Origin: CAYYFX01 sp964471155 | GTDB taxonomy: Bacteria; ARS69 | Direction of reading: 5' to 3' | DNA: 64,000 bases | Assembly (NCBI GenBank): GCA_964471155.1 | Contig: CAYYFX010000004.1 | Span: forward strand, 1-64,000 | In this document: in pieces, positions 33,920 through 42,673 of the stretch | Layout: every line of letters starts with the position of its first letter | How positions within the stretch are numbered: the stretch's first letter is position 1 | Program-made: the position numbers and the translations under genes | Notes under the pieces: generated by a model | Told to the model about the DNA's origin: nothing | What the model saw: only the letters and a program-made list of their open reading frames with translations | Database searches by the model: none

Positions 33920-35148
33920 ATGAATCCACGGGGAGCGGCGTGGACCCCGCGCCGCCGGACATGGCGCTGGAGCGCGCGCGGACCGGGGATCGCCCTTGCG
34001 CGGCGCGGCGTGTCCCACGGCGTGGTCCGGGCGGAGCGCTCGGCGGCGGTCCCGGGCAAGCCGGGCGAACTCTGGGCGGCGGCGGAGCCGCTGCACTTCC
34101 CGGGCGCGCTGCGGCCCGGCCTCGCCGCGCACGCGGCGGACGTGCGGCGCACGCGCGCACTGTTCGACCGGATCGCGGACGGGCGCGACGACTTCCGCGA
34201 CGCGATGGGGCGGCGTCTGGCCGGGCGGCGCGCCTTCGCGCCGGGCGGCGCATCCCGGGACCTCGCCGACCCGCGCGAGATCGAGAAGGTCCACGCGGAC
34301 CGCGTGCGCCCGACGGCCGCCCGCGACCTCTGGGCGAAGCTGTCGTGGATCTCGCGCGACGAGCGCGATCCCTCGCTGCGCATCCGCTTCTCCTTCGGCT
34401 CCGAGCGGCACGACGACTGGAGCACGAGCGTCGNNNNNNNNNNNNNNNNNNNNNNNNNNNNNNNNNNNNNNNNNNNNNNNNNNNNNNNNNNNNNNNNNNN
34501 NNNNNNNNNNNNNNNNNNNNNNNNNNNNNNNNNCGCATCCGCTTCTCCTTCGGCTCCGAGCGGCACGACGACTGGAGCACGAGCGTCGCCCGCGCGCGGG
34601 CCGCGGACGAGCTGGCGGAGGCCGCGTTCCCGGAGTGCCGCGTGCTCGCGCGCGATCCCGCGGTCCGCGCCTGGCTGCGGCGCGCCACGGGCCGGACGGT
34701 GCGCCTGTCCGAGCGCATCCTCTTCGCCAACGCGCCGGGCGGCGGCGCGGCCTTCCACCACGACGCGGAGACCGGCCAGCTCGGCGTGGCGTACGCGCAG
34801 CTCGCGGGGAAGACCGCATGGCTGGCGCTGCCGAAGCGCGAGCTCGCGGAGCACGTCCGGCGTCTCGCGTCGGGTCCGCTCGCCCGGGCCTTCGAGGGAC
34901 CGGCCCGCGCGCTCCGCACGCTGGAGCGGCATCTCCCGGGCGTGGAGCGCCTGCTCAACGCGGACCCGCGGCTCACGCGCGCCCTCGCGGAGGCCGGCCG
35001 CCTGTACGTCCTCTCCGCCGGGGACCTCCTGTTCCTCCCGTCCCCCGGACCGGACGATGTGGCCTGGCACTCCGTGTTCGCCCTGGGGACGCGGCCGAGC
35101 CTGGCCCTCTCGTTCGGGATCTTCCGCGAGGGGCGAGCCCGCCGATGA
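33920..35148 (+). CDS. JmjC/cupin-like Fe(II), 2-oxoglutarate oxygenase-type protein (interrupted by assembly gap)
   Basis: It starts at ATG 33920 after GGGAGG. The frame changes across gap 2; removing the 100 N and one 55-bp copy (155 nt) gives a single 357-residue reading frame that ends at the TGA 35146-35148. The C-terminal half has LFANAPGGGAAFHHDAETG (the HxD iron motif), GKTAWLALPK and later LSAGDLLFLPS with a distal His in VAWHSVFALG. This is the layout of cupin-like JmjC hydroxylases. The first about 150 residues are Arg-rich and unrecognised. Its stop overlaps the next ATG (ATGA), coupling it to an SGNH hydrolase. Confidence 0.7.
34379..34433 (+). repeat. 55-bp repeat, left copy at assembly gap 2
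   Basis: This block begins cgcatccgcttctccttcgg and ends at the last base before the N run. It is repeated exactly at 34534-34588. It is the same 55-bp length as at gap 1, an assembly signature. Confidence 0.9.
34434..34533. other. Assembly gap 2 (100 N)
   Basis: Exactly 100 N within the JmjC-like gene, flanked by identical 55-bp ends. The contigs almost certainly overlap and no sequence is missing. Confidence 0.95.
34534..34588 (+). repeat. 55-bp repeat, right copy at assembly gap 2
   Basis: Exact copy of 34379-34433. Collapsing the pair joins the two halves of the JmjC-like gene in frame. Confidence 0.9.
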
Positions 35149-36320
35149 CCCCGCGGCGCGGGACCGCGCGCACCGCGGTCTTCACCGCGCTCGCCGCGGT
35201 GCTCTCGTTCGCCGTGGCGGAGCTCGGGGGGCGCGCACTCCTCGCGTTCCGCGCGGGCCCGCGCGCGTTCCTGTACGGCGTCGTGGCCGACGGATCGCCG
35301 CGCCGTACCCTCGCGCGGCACGACGACCAGCGGGCGGGGTACTCCAAGTACCCCCCGGACGCCGTGCTGCAGGACTTCGATCCGGTCACGGGCGACGGCT
35401 TCCGCATCCGCGTGAACGCGCGCGGCTTCCGCGGGGCCGCGCCGGTCGTGCCGAAGCCGGCCGGAGTGGTCCGTGTGGTCACGCTCGGGGCGTCGTCCAC
35501 GTTCGGCTACCACGCGCGCGACGGCGAGACGTGGCCCGAGCGCCTGCAGGCGGCGCTCGCGACGCGCTGCCCGGACGCGACCTGGGACGTGGTCAACCTC
35601 GGCATGCCGCACCTCATGGCGGACGAGATCGCGGCGCTCTTCCGCGCGGAGGCGCTGCCGCTCGACCCGGACGTCGTGACGTTCTACGAGGGCGTGAACG
35701 ACGCGTCGCTCCGCCGCGACCGGCACCGCGTGCGCCGCGCGCTCCGCCGCGTCGACGTGCTGCGCGGCGCGTGGCGCGCCCTGCGCGACCACCTGGTCCT
35801 CGTGCGCGTGGCCGACGAGCTCGCGCGGCCGCACGCGGAGCGGTGGGACGCGGCGGCGGTGCGGGCGCACGCGGCGGCGCGACCCGCCCGCTTCCTGGCG
35901 GCCCTGGACGCGATCCGCGCCGAGTGCGCGCGGCGCGGCATCCGCTTCGTCGTGGCCACGCAGCAGGCCACCTCGCTGGAGTTCCCGCGCGACGCCCTGC
36001 GCGGCATGACGTACGCGGAGGAGGAGGCGCGGCTCGCGCGGCGGCTCGACGAGGGCGGCACCGTGCCCACGCCCGCGCTGTCGTTCCTCGCGCACGCCGC
36101 GCTCATGCGCGCCGAGCGGGACTGGGCCGACGCGAACGGCGTCCCGCTCGTGGACGTCGTGGCGGCGCTGGACGCCCGCCGCGACGTGCTCGTGAGCTGG
36201 GTGCACCTCACGCCGGAGGGGAACGCGCTCGTCGCGGCGGCGTTCGCGCCCGTGGTGGCGGAGCTGGCGTGCGCGGGCGGCGCGTCCGGGGCGACCGCGC
36301 CCGGGGCCGCCGCCCCCTGA
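35145..36320 (+). CDS. SGNH/GDSL-family hydrolase with N-terminal membrane anchor
   Basis: A 391-residue protein with an N-terminal hydrophobic segment (about 10-28, VFTALAAVLSFAVAELGG). The SGNH blocks are VVTLGASSTFGY (block I Ser), VNLGMPHLMADE (block II Gly region), TFYEGVND (block III GxND) and WVHLTPEGN (block V His). Members are esterases or acetyl-transferring enzymes acting on cell-envelope glycans and lipids, here probably facing the periplasm. ATG 35145 overlaps the JmjC-like stop. It converges with the TMTC-like gene 9 nt away. Confidence 0.8.
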   Translation: MTPRRGTARTAVFTALAAVLSFAVAELGGRALLAFRAGPRAFLYGVVADGSPRRTLARHDDQRAGYSKYPPDAVLQDFDPVTGDGFRIRVNARGFRGAAPVVPKPAGVVRVVTLGASSTFGYHARDGETWPERLQAALATRCPDATWDVVNLGMPHLMADEIAALFRAEALPLDPDVVTFYEGVNDASLRRDRHRVRRALRRVDVLRGAWRALRDHLVLVRVADELARPHAERWDAAAVRAHAAARPARFLAALDAIRAECARRGIRFVVATQQATSLEFPRDALRGMTYAEEEARLARRLDEGGTVPTPALSFLAHAALMRAERDWADANGVPLVDVVAALDARRDVLVSWVHLTPEGNALVAAAFAPVVAELACAGGASGATAPGAAAP

Positions 36321-36329
36321 CGCCGCGGC

Positions 36330-38099
36330 TCAGGGCGCCGCCGCGCCGCCCGCCAGCTCCTCCGCCGCCGCCGCGTTGCCCCGGACCAGGGGATCGCCCG
36401 GGAACCGGCGCAGCGCCGCCCGCGCCGTCTCGAGGCCGCGCTGCGGCTGCCCGGCATCGAAGTACGCCTTGACGAGCCCCGCCCAGGGGCGCGGGTCGTC
36501 GGGCTCCTCCGCGCGCCACTGCTCGAAGCGGGCGAGCGCCGCGTCGGCGCGCCCGAGCCGCTGCAGCAGCACCGCGGAGCGGCTGAGCGCCACGCGATGC
36601 CGCGGCTCGCGCGCCAGCACCGACTCGCTGAGGCGCAGCGACGCCTCCGCGTCCCCCTCCGCCTCCTCGATCTCGCTCAGGAGCAGGGCCGCCCCGGTGA
36701 GCGCCGGATCCGCGCGCAGCGCGTCCTCCAGCACGCGCCGCGCGCCGGCGGCGTCGCCCGCGTCGCGAAGGCAGCGCGCGTGCATCACGCGGAAGATGCC
36801 CGAGGCCGGCGCCGTGCGCAGCGTGGCCGCGGCGAGCGTGCAGTTGTCGCGCCAGTCCGCGGTGCGCGCGAACGCCGCCGCCCCGCCCGCGAGGACGAGC
36901 GCGCCCGCGACCGCGGCGAGGACGGACGGCCGGCGCGCCGTGAGCGCGGCGAGCACGCCGGCCGCCGCCACGAGGAACCCCGCGGAGGGGGCGTACAGGA
37001 TGCGCTCCGCCTTCGCCACGCCGATCGGGAACACGAGGTTGGACAGCGGCAGCACGAGGATCAGGAAGACGCCCGCGCCCCACGCCACCGGGGGCAGGCG
37101 CCGCCGGAGCAGCGCCGCGGCCGCGCCCGCGCCGAGCAGCAGCGCCGCGCCGAGGAGCACGCCCGGTTCGATCCCGTGCGCGATCGGCACCTGTGCCGGC
37201 CCGTACTCCGCGGACAGACGCACCGGCGCGACCAGCAGCCCCACGCTCTCGCCGAACACGCGCAGCGCGGTGCGCACGCGGTCGGCCGCGCCCACCCCTT
37301 CCCAGATCGCGGACACGCTCCCCCCGCTCACGACCCGGGCGCGGAGCGCGAGGAATGCGACCAGGGCCGCGGCGAGCGCCGCGGCGAGCCGCCACCGGCG
37401 CGCCGGGACGCCCGGACCGCGGGCGGCGGGCGCCACCCACTCCGTCCACGCCACGACGAAGGGCGCCACGATGGCGGACTCCTTCGACGCCGCACCCAGG
37501 AAGCAGCTCGCCGCGGACGCCGCCGTCCACACCGCCGCGTCGCGCGCGCCGCGCGCCGCCAGGGCGCGTCGCGCGGCGGCCACCGCGCCGAGGGTGCCGA
37601 GCAGACCCAGGATCTCCGCGCGTCCCACGATCCCGGCCACCGCCTCCACGTGCACCGGGTGCACGGCGAAGAGCGCGGCAGCCGCGAATGCGACGCGCGC
37701 GTCGCCGAGGACCCGGCGCGCCACGCCGAGCAGCGCGAGCGAGGCGGCGGCATGCAGCAGCACGTTCACGACGCGGTAGGGCCCCGCATCCTCCGCGCCC
37801 GCCGCGCGCTGCAGCGCGTAGGTCGTCAGCGTGAGCGGGCGGTACAACGCGTGGTCGCCGTAGCGGATGTGCGCCCACCAGCCCGTCGTCCAGAGGGAGC
37901 CGGCGCGGGACAGGCCGGTCAGGCGCGGGTTGTCCCGGACGATCTCGATGTCGTCCAGCGTGAAGCCCCCCGCGGGGACCCGCGCGTACGCCAGGAGCGC
38001 GAGCGCGGCGACCAACGCCGGCGCGATCCAACGCGCCCTGCCGCCCGCCGGCGCCGCGCCCTTCCCGCGGGCGGAGGCCCGCCGTGCACTCGCTCCCAT
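36330..38099 (-). CDS. TMTC-like membrane glycosyltransferase with TPR tail
   Basis: A 589-residue protein with about ten membrane segments (about 25-420) and a C-terminal TPR-like region (about 430-580). The first loop has TLDDIEIVRDNPRL, then HVEAVAGIVGRAEILG and GAASKESAIVAP. These are recurring motifs of the TMTC (GT-C, DUF1736-type) family that adds sugars such as mannose to proteins from lipid carriers. Helical repeats follow, with EDALRADPALTGAALLLSE. The start is ATG 38099, 6 nt after a TAGCAT box. The acceptor is unknown; bacterial members are little studied. Confidence 0.75.
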   Translation of the reverse strand: MGASARRASARGKGAAPAGGRARWIAPALVAALALLAYARVPAGGFTLDDIEIVRDNPRLTGLSRAGSLWTTGWWAHIRYGDHALYRPLTLTTYALQRAAGAEDAGPYRVVNVLLHAAASLALLGVARRVLGDARVAFAAAALFAVHPVHVEAVAGIVGRAEILGLLGTLGAVAAARRALAARGARDAAVWTAASAASCFLGAASKESAIVAPFVVAWTEWVAPAARGPGVPARRWRLAAALAAALVAFLALRARVVSGGSVSAIWEGVGAADRVRTALRVFGESVGLLVAPVRLSAEYGPAQVPIAHGIEPGVLLGAALLLGAGAAAALLRRRLPPVAWGAGVFLILVLPLSNLVFPIGVAKAERILYAPSAGFLVAAAGVLAALTARRPSVLAAVAGALVLAGGAAAFARTADWRDNCTLAAATLRTAPASGIFRVMHARCLRDAGDAAGARRVLEDALRADPALTGAALLLSEIEEAEGDAEASLRLSESVLAREPRHRVALSRSAVLLQRLGRADAALARFEQWRAEEPDDPRPWAGLVKAYFDAGQPQRGLETARAALRRFPGDPLVRGNAAAAEELAGGAAAP

Positions 38100-38105
38100 G
38101 CGGCG

Positions 38106-38111
38106 ATGCTA
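38106..38111 (-). promoter_or_regulatory. Possible -10 box for leaderless TMTC-like gene
   Basis: On the minus strand TAGCAT lies 6 nt upstream of the ATG at 38099, the same spacing seen at 5582-5595. There is no clear -35 box. Confidence 0.3.
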
Positions 38112-38233
38112 ACAAACGCCCGGCGGAGCCGCGAGCAACCGCCGGTCGGGGTGGACGTTCCCGCGTTCCTGCGGCAAAGGTGGGGAGGTTGCGGGCGCCG
38201 CCTCCCCTGGGCCCGCCCACGCGGAGTCGAGCC

Positions 38234-38671
38234 ATGACCGTCCAAGAACGTTTCCACCCCGGGCATCTCGCCCGGCTCGAGGTTGCCGCCTGCGCCGCGA
38301 TGACCGCGGTCCTGGCCGCACTCGCGCTCGTCCCGGCGGCGGCCGCGCCGGCCGCGCCGGACACCGGCGCCCCGGCCCCGGGCTCCGGGTCGTTCTCCAC
38401 GCCGCCCGCCCCGGTGGGTACCGTGGATCCGGAGTACCCGGAAGTCGCCCGCGCGCTGGGGATCGAGGGGCGCGTGCTCTGCGCCGTGACCATCGACGAG
38501 ACGGGCGTCGTGGTCGCGGTGGAGGTCGCGCAGAGCGCGTCCCCCATGCTGGACGAGGCCGCACAGGAGGCGCTGCGGCACTGGACGTTCTCGCCCGCCC
38601 TGCAGCGCGGGCAACCCGTGGCCTCCCGCGTGATGGTGCCGGTCCTGTTCGCCCTGAACGGCGCGCGATGA
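38234..38671 (+). CDS. TonB C-terminal domain protein
   Basis: A 145-residue protein with a hydrophobic N-terminal segment (about 17-40) followed by a Pro/Ala/Gly linker (about 40-60) and a TonB C-terminal fold (about 65-143). GTVDPEYPEVARALGIEGRV and ALRHWTFSPALQRGQPV are the familiar TonB-type strand motifs. It lacks the long Pro-Lys stalk of true TonB, so it is more likely a small periplasmic energy-transducing or envelope protein. Neighbours do not include ExbB/ExbD. Confidence 0.75.
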   Translation: MTVQERFHPGHLARLEVAACAAMTAVLAALALVPAAAAPAAPDTGAPAPGSGSFSTPPAPVGTVDPEYPEVARALGIEGRVLCAVTIDETGVVVAVEVAQSASPMLDEAAQEALRHWTFSPALQRGQPVASRVMVPVLFALNGAR

Positions 38672-38750
38672 CCTGAGCCTTCCCGGCGGGGCTGGGCAGG
38701 CGACGCTTCGGCGGCTACCCTCGCCCGGCTCCCGCCGCGGAGGCGCCGCG

Positions 38751-39632
38751 TTGACCCGACCGTCCCCTCTCCTCCTCGCCGTGCTCGTGGGCGTGCTCGT
38801 GCTCGTGTGGGGCACCACGTGGGCCGCCATCCGCATCGGGCTGGGCGGCGTGCCGCCGTTCACTGGCGCCGCGCTGCGCTTCACCGTCGCGTCGGCGCTC
38901 CTCTTCCTCGCGATCCCGGTGTTCCGCCTCCCGTTCGAGTTCGGCCGGAACGCGCGGCGCGTCTGGCTCGCGAACGGGTTGCTGCTCTTCGTGGTGTCGT
39001 ACGGCACGGTGTACTGGGCGGAGCAGTGGGTGCCGTCCGGCCTTGCGGCCATCCTCTTCGCCACGTTCCCGCTGTTCGTGGCCCTGCTCGCGCGGGTCCT
39101 CCTGCCGGGGGAGCGCACCTCGGGCCGCGTGTGGGCCGGGCTCCTCCTCGGGCTGGCCGGGATCACGTGGATCTACTCCGAGGACCTCCACGCGCTGGCC
39201 GGGGAACGCACGCGCACGGCGGCGCTGGTCTTCCTGCTCTCCCCCGTCGCCACCGCCCTGTCGAACGTGCTGGCGAAGCGATGGGGCGGCGGGCTCCATC
39301 CGGTCACGCTGACGGCGGTCCCGATGGCGATCGGCGCCATCCTGCTCGGCTCGGGTGCCGCGGTGTTCGAGTCCGGCACGGTCCCGCGGTTCGACGCCGT
39401 CGCCGTCGCTTGCATCCTCTACCTCGCGCTGTTCGGATCCGTGCTCACCTTCGGGCTGTACTTCCGGCTGCTGGATCGCTACCCCGCCACGAAGCTGTCG
39501 TTCCTCGCGTACGGCACGCCGCTCGTGGCGGTCCTCGTCGGAACGGCGTTCCTCGCCGAGCCGATGACGTGGCGCATCGCGGCCGGCGGGATCCTCGTGC
39601 TCTCCGGCGTGGCGGTGGGAACCCGCGCGTGA
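38751..39632 (+). CDS. DMT-superfamily transporter (EamA)
   Basis: A 293-residue inner-membrane protein with about ten hydrophobic helices forming two EamA repeats (about 8-140 and 152-290). WGTTWAAIRIGL near the N-terminus and the repeated FAYGTPLVAVLVGTAFLAEP near the end are typical of metabolite exporters of the drug/metabolite superfamily. The start is TTG 38751, preceded by GGAGGC; no in-frame ATG covers the first helix. The substrate cannot be predicted. Confidence 0.85.
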   Translation: MTRPSPLLLAVLVGVLVLVWGTTWAAIRIGLGGVPPFTGAALRFTVASALLFLAIPVFRLPFEFGRNARRVWLANGLLLFVVSYGTVYWAEQWVPSGLAAILFATFPLFVALLARVLLPGERTSGRVWAGLLLGLAGITWIYSEDLHALAGERTRTAALVFLLSPVATALSNVLAKRWGGGLHPVTLTAVPMAIGAILLGSGAAVFESGTVPRFDAVAVACILYLALFGSVLTFGLYFRLLDRYPATKLSFLAYGTPLVAVLVGTAFLAEPMTWRIAAGGILVLSGVAVGTRA

Positions 39633-39660
39633 GGGGTCGAGCCGCGGGCGGGATCGCGAT

Positions 39661-41346
39661 CTAGCGGAGCACGTTCAGGCGGCCGGCGGCCGAGGCCTCG
39701 CCGTCCTCGACGACGTACCAGTACACGCCGGCCGGGACGAGGCTGCGATCGGCGGACCGTCCGTCCCATACGAAACGGTGCGGCCCGGAAGGCAGCGGAC
39801 CGAGGTCGTGCTCGTCCACGCGGTGCCCGGCCACGTCGAAGATCCGCACGCGCGTGGAGCCCGCATGTCCGCCGAGGAACTCGATGGTGGTGTGGCCCCG
39901 GAAGGGATTCGGGAAGGCGCGTGCCGCCGCGGGCACCCCGGCGACGGCGACCGGCGCCCCGCTGGCCCCGTAGGCCGGGATGAAGACCTCGGTCGACCAG
40001 GCGCTCTCCGAGAGCGCGGCGTCGTAGGCGGTGACGACCGCCCAGAGGGACTGCGCCGGATCCAGGCCGCGCAGCCAGGCGCGGCACTTCCCGGTCTCCG
40101 CGTCCAGCGGGTTCGCGACGTCCACGAAGTAGGATCGCAGGAAGTCCATCACCTCGTCGAAGCGCGCGATCCAGATGTCCGGGTCGGACGCCACCGTGTC
40201 GATGCTCCACTCGAGGTGCGCCACGTCCACCTCGCCCTCGTGGTGCGACATCAGCACCGTCCACTCGCGGTTCGCCTTCCACACCGCCATGCGGTTCAGG
40301 AACGTCGCGCGCGTCTGGGCCTCGGTCCAGGAGTTCGACGAGCGCGGCACGCCGTGCGGCACCTCGAAACTGGTCTGGTACCCCAGCCGGTACGACCCCT
40401 GCGAGTGGTACGGCCACGGCCCCACCGGCCCCGAGCGCGCGCCGAGGTACCCCAGATCGTTCAGCGTGGAGATCGCCCACTGCGCGTGCGCGTGGTTCGG
40501 ATATGCGAGGGTCCGGCAACGGTACGAGGGATCGGAGAGCCGGAGGTGGTCTTCCAGCGCGTCCCCCGCGTCCCCGATCTCCGCGTGCATCTCGGCATCG
40601 TCGTGCACGCCGCGCGCGGTGGTGAGCGTCTCCGCCGGTGCGCCCGCGCCGATCTGCCGGCCGGACACCGGATCGAGGAACTGGGCGTACGTGGCGTAGA
40701 TCATGTCCGGCGCGGCCAGGCGGACCGCCTCGTAGTCCGGATCCGCATCCAACGCCGCCGCGAGGGTGGCCAGGTAGTTCGTGCCCGGCGCCGTGAGGAG
40801 CACGTCCAGGTCCGGGACGCCGGCCACCCAGGTCCGCAGGCGCCCGCCCGCGACGGCGAGCGAGCACGCCTCGGCGCCCGTGTAGCGCAGCGCGACGGCG
40901 CGATCGTCGATCAGCGCCGTGTGCTGCATCGTGTGGTTCGCGATCTCGTGCCCGGCCGCGTGCAGCGCATCCAGGTCGGCCCAGGTCAGCCGCCCCGCCA
41001 TGCCCAGGTACGCGGGGTTCACGAACGCCGTGAAGTGCAGGCCGCGCGAGGAGAACACCGGCTCGTACAGCAGGTTGTCGTCGTAGCCGTCGTCGGTGGT
41101 CCAGGTGAAGGCCGCGGACTTCCCGCCGGGATACTGCACCGGATCCGGGTGGACACCGCTGGAGGGCGAGGAGCGGATCTTGTAACCGCGGGGGGCGCCG
41201 GACGCGGGCGCCCACTCCAGCAACGCACCGTCCGCCGTGCGCTCCAGGACGACGAGACCCGTGGGAACGCCGGGCGCCGCCGCGGCCGGAAGGCCCGCGA
41301 GCGCCGACGCCGACGCGATGACGAATGCACCGACCCCGTTGCGCAT
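39661..41346 (-). CDS. Secreted polysaccharide deacetylase-like protein with FlgD/T9SS-type C-terminal domain
   Basis: A 561-residue protein with a signal peptide (about 1-24). A short fibronectin-like strand region follows, then a NodB-type deacetylase domain (about 75-400): FTWTTDDGYDDNLLY (the Asp pair) and EIANHTMQHTAL (His-x3-His metal site). The C-terminal about 85 residues start AFPNPFRGHTTIEF and end GVYWYVVEDG. This is a FlgD Ig-like/T9SS-sorting-type domain, abundant in Eisenbacteria and Fibrobacterota-like phyla. It likely removes acetyl groups from an extracellular or surface glycan. ATG 41346 follows a TATACT box by about 31 nt. Confidence 0.8.
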   Translation of the reverse strand: MRNGVGAFVIASASALAGLPAAAAPGVPTGLVVLERTADGALLEWAPASGAPRGYKIRSSPSSGVHPDPVQYPGGKSAAFTWTTDDGYDDNLLYEPVFSSRGLHFTAFVNPAYLGMAGRLTWADLDALHAAGHEIANHTMQHTALIDDRAVALRYTGAEACSLAVAGGRLRTWVAGVPDLDVLLTAPGTNYLATLAAALDADPDYEAVRLAAPDMIYATYAQFLDPVSGRQIGAGAPAETLTTARGVHDDAEMHAEIGDAGDALEDHLRLSDPSYRCRTLAYPNHAHAQWAISTLNDLGYLGARSGPVGPWPYHSQGSYRLGYQTSFEVPHGVPRSSNSWTEAQTRATFLNRMAVWKANREWTVLMSHHEGEVDVAHLEWSIDTVASDPDIWIARFDEVMDFLRSYFVDVANPLDAETGKCRAWLRGLDPAQSLWAVVTAYDAALSESAWSTEVFIPAYGASGAPVAVAGVPAAARAFPNPFRGHTTIEFLGGHAGSTRVRIFDVAGHRVDEHDLGPLPSGPHRFVWDGRSADRSLVPAGVYWYVVEDGEASAAGRLNVLR

Positions 41347-41377
41347 CGACGTCCTGGAGAAGGAAAGCCCGGACTCC

Positions 41378-41383
41378 AGTATA
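41378..41383 (-). promoter_or_regulatory. Candidate -10 box of the deacetylase gene
   Basis: On the minus strand TATACT (five of six to consensus) lies 31 nt upstream of ATG 41346. The matching -35 would fall inside the left arm of inverted-repeat element B and is poor. Confidence 0.4.
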
Positions 41384-41394
41384 GCCCGAACGAA

Positions 41395-41527
41395 GTGGTT
41401 CGCAGATTGGGGCCGGACGCCTCCCAGGGTGCAGCACCGCAATGAGTTCCCCTCCCGGGCCGAAGCCGGTTCCACAAGTGTTTGCCACTCAAGGCGTTGC
41501 GCCATGCCGGCACAATCTCCGCACCAC
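41395..41527. repeat. Inverted-repeat element, copy B (133 bp)
   Basis: The left arm GTGGTTCGCAGATTGGG (41395-41411) is identical to copy A. The right arm (41513-41527) pairs with it at 13 of 15 positions. Inside, GGCCGGACGCCTCCC (41411-41425) and CAATGA (41440-41445) match copy A in order and near-identical spacing. On the minus strand it begins 10 nt after the htrA stop and ends upstream of the deacetylase promoter. Confidence 0.7.
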
Positions 41528-41537
41528 AAGGGGCGGG

Positions 41538-42653
41538 CTACGGCTGCGTGACTTCCTGCAGGACGACGGGGACCGTCCGCTGGTCCCCGTCGCGCACCAG
41601 GGTCACCTGCACCGTCTCTCCCACCGCGTACTCGTCCAGGGCGTCCGCGAGGTCGTCCGGATTGCGGACCGGCTTGCCGTCGATGGCCACGATCACGTCG
41701 GTCACGTGCTGCCCGCCCTGCGGATCCGGCCGGAGGCCCTCGATCCCCGCGGCGGCCGCCGCGCTCCCGGCCGACGTCTCGAGGACGATGACGCCCCGGA
41801 TCCGTTGCCGGCGGGCGATCCAGTCGTTCGCCACCTGGACCCCCAGGCCGGCGCGCGCCGGTCGCCCCGTGGCGATCAGCTGCGGTACCAGCCGCCGGAT
41901 GGTGTCCATCGGCACCGCGAACCCGACGCCGGCGCTGGCCCCCGAAGGGCTGTAGATGGCGGTGTTCATCCCGATCATGCGCCCCGCGCTGTCCAGCAGC
42001 GGACCGCCGGAGTTGCCCGGATTGATCGCCGCGTCGGTCTGGATGACGCCGCCGATCGTCCGCCCGGTCACCGTGGTGATCTCCCGCCCGAGCGCGGAGA
42101 TGATCCCGGTGGTGAGGGTGTGGTCCAGGCCGAAGGGATTGCCGATGGCGAACACCTTCTGCCCGACCTGCAGGTCCGCGGAGGTCCCGAGCGGAAGCGG
42201 CCGCAGCGCCTCGCCCGGCGCGTCGATCCGCAGCACCGCGAGGTCCTGGTCCGGTGCCGTTCCGACGAGGCGCGCGTCCCACGTCGTGTTGTCCGACAGC
42301 GTCACCTTCGCGGCGCTGGCGTTCTGGATCACGTGGAAGTTCGTGATGACGTGTCCGTCGGCATCCCACAGGAAGCCCGAGCCGGCCCCGGCCGGGATCT
42401 CGTCCACGTTCATGCGGAAGGGATTCCGCCGCCACGCGATGCTGGTGATGAACACGACCGACGGCGAGGAGTTGCGGAACAGCTCGATCGTGGCCAGCTC
42501 GTCCGACGCGAGATCCCCGCGCGCGACCACGGGCGGCGCGGGAGCGGGAGCCTGGCCCGCCCGGTCGGCCCGGTCGCACCCGGGCGCGGCCAGAGCGAGG
42601 CAGCACAGGACGGCGAGGACGGCGGCGACTTCCGGTCGAGCGGCGACGCGCAT
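41538..42653 (-). CDS. htrA: Trypsin-like serine protease with PDZ domain (HtrA/DegP family)
   Basis: A 371-residue envelope protease. The N-terminus has a hydrophobic signal ending LALAAPGCDRA, which may be a non-canonical lipobox with Cys as the lipidated residue. The trypsin-like domain (about 55-250) has the full triad: His in ITNFHVIQN, Asp in DQDLAVLRID and Ser in NPGNSGGPLLD. One PDZ domain (about 262-365) has VTDVIVAIDGKPV. HtrA proteases remove damaged periplasmic proteins. Single-PDZ form resembles DegS/HtrA more than two-PDZ DegP. ATG 42653 is preceded by GGAGGGAG. Confidence 0.92.
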   Translation of the reverse strand: MRVAARPEVAAVLAVLCCLALAAPGCDRADRAGQAPAPAPPVVARGDLASDELATIELFRNSSPSVVFITSIAWRRNPFRMNVDEIPAGAGSGFLWDADGHVITNFHVIQNASAAKVTLSDNTTWDARLVGTAPDQDLAVLRIDAPGEALRPLPLGTSADLQVGQKVFAIGNPFGLDHTLTTGIISALGREITTVTGRTIGGVIQTDAAINPGNSGGPLLDSAGRMIGMNTAIYSPSGASAGVGFAVPMDTIRRLVPQLIATGRPARAGLGVQVANDWIARRQRIRGVIVLETSAGSAAAAAGIEGLRPDPQGGQHVTDVIVAIDGKPVRNPDDLADALDEYAVGETVQVTLVRDGDQRTVPVVLQEVTQP

Positions 42654-42673
42654 GGGACTCCCTCCTGCCGCGC

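Noticed and set aside
33996..36320. A 774-codon plus-strand frame spanning gap 2 into the SGNH gene
   Set aside because: The part before 35145 is a shadow of the JmjC-like gene; only the SGNH part is real.
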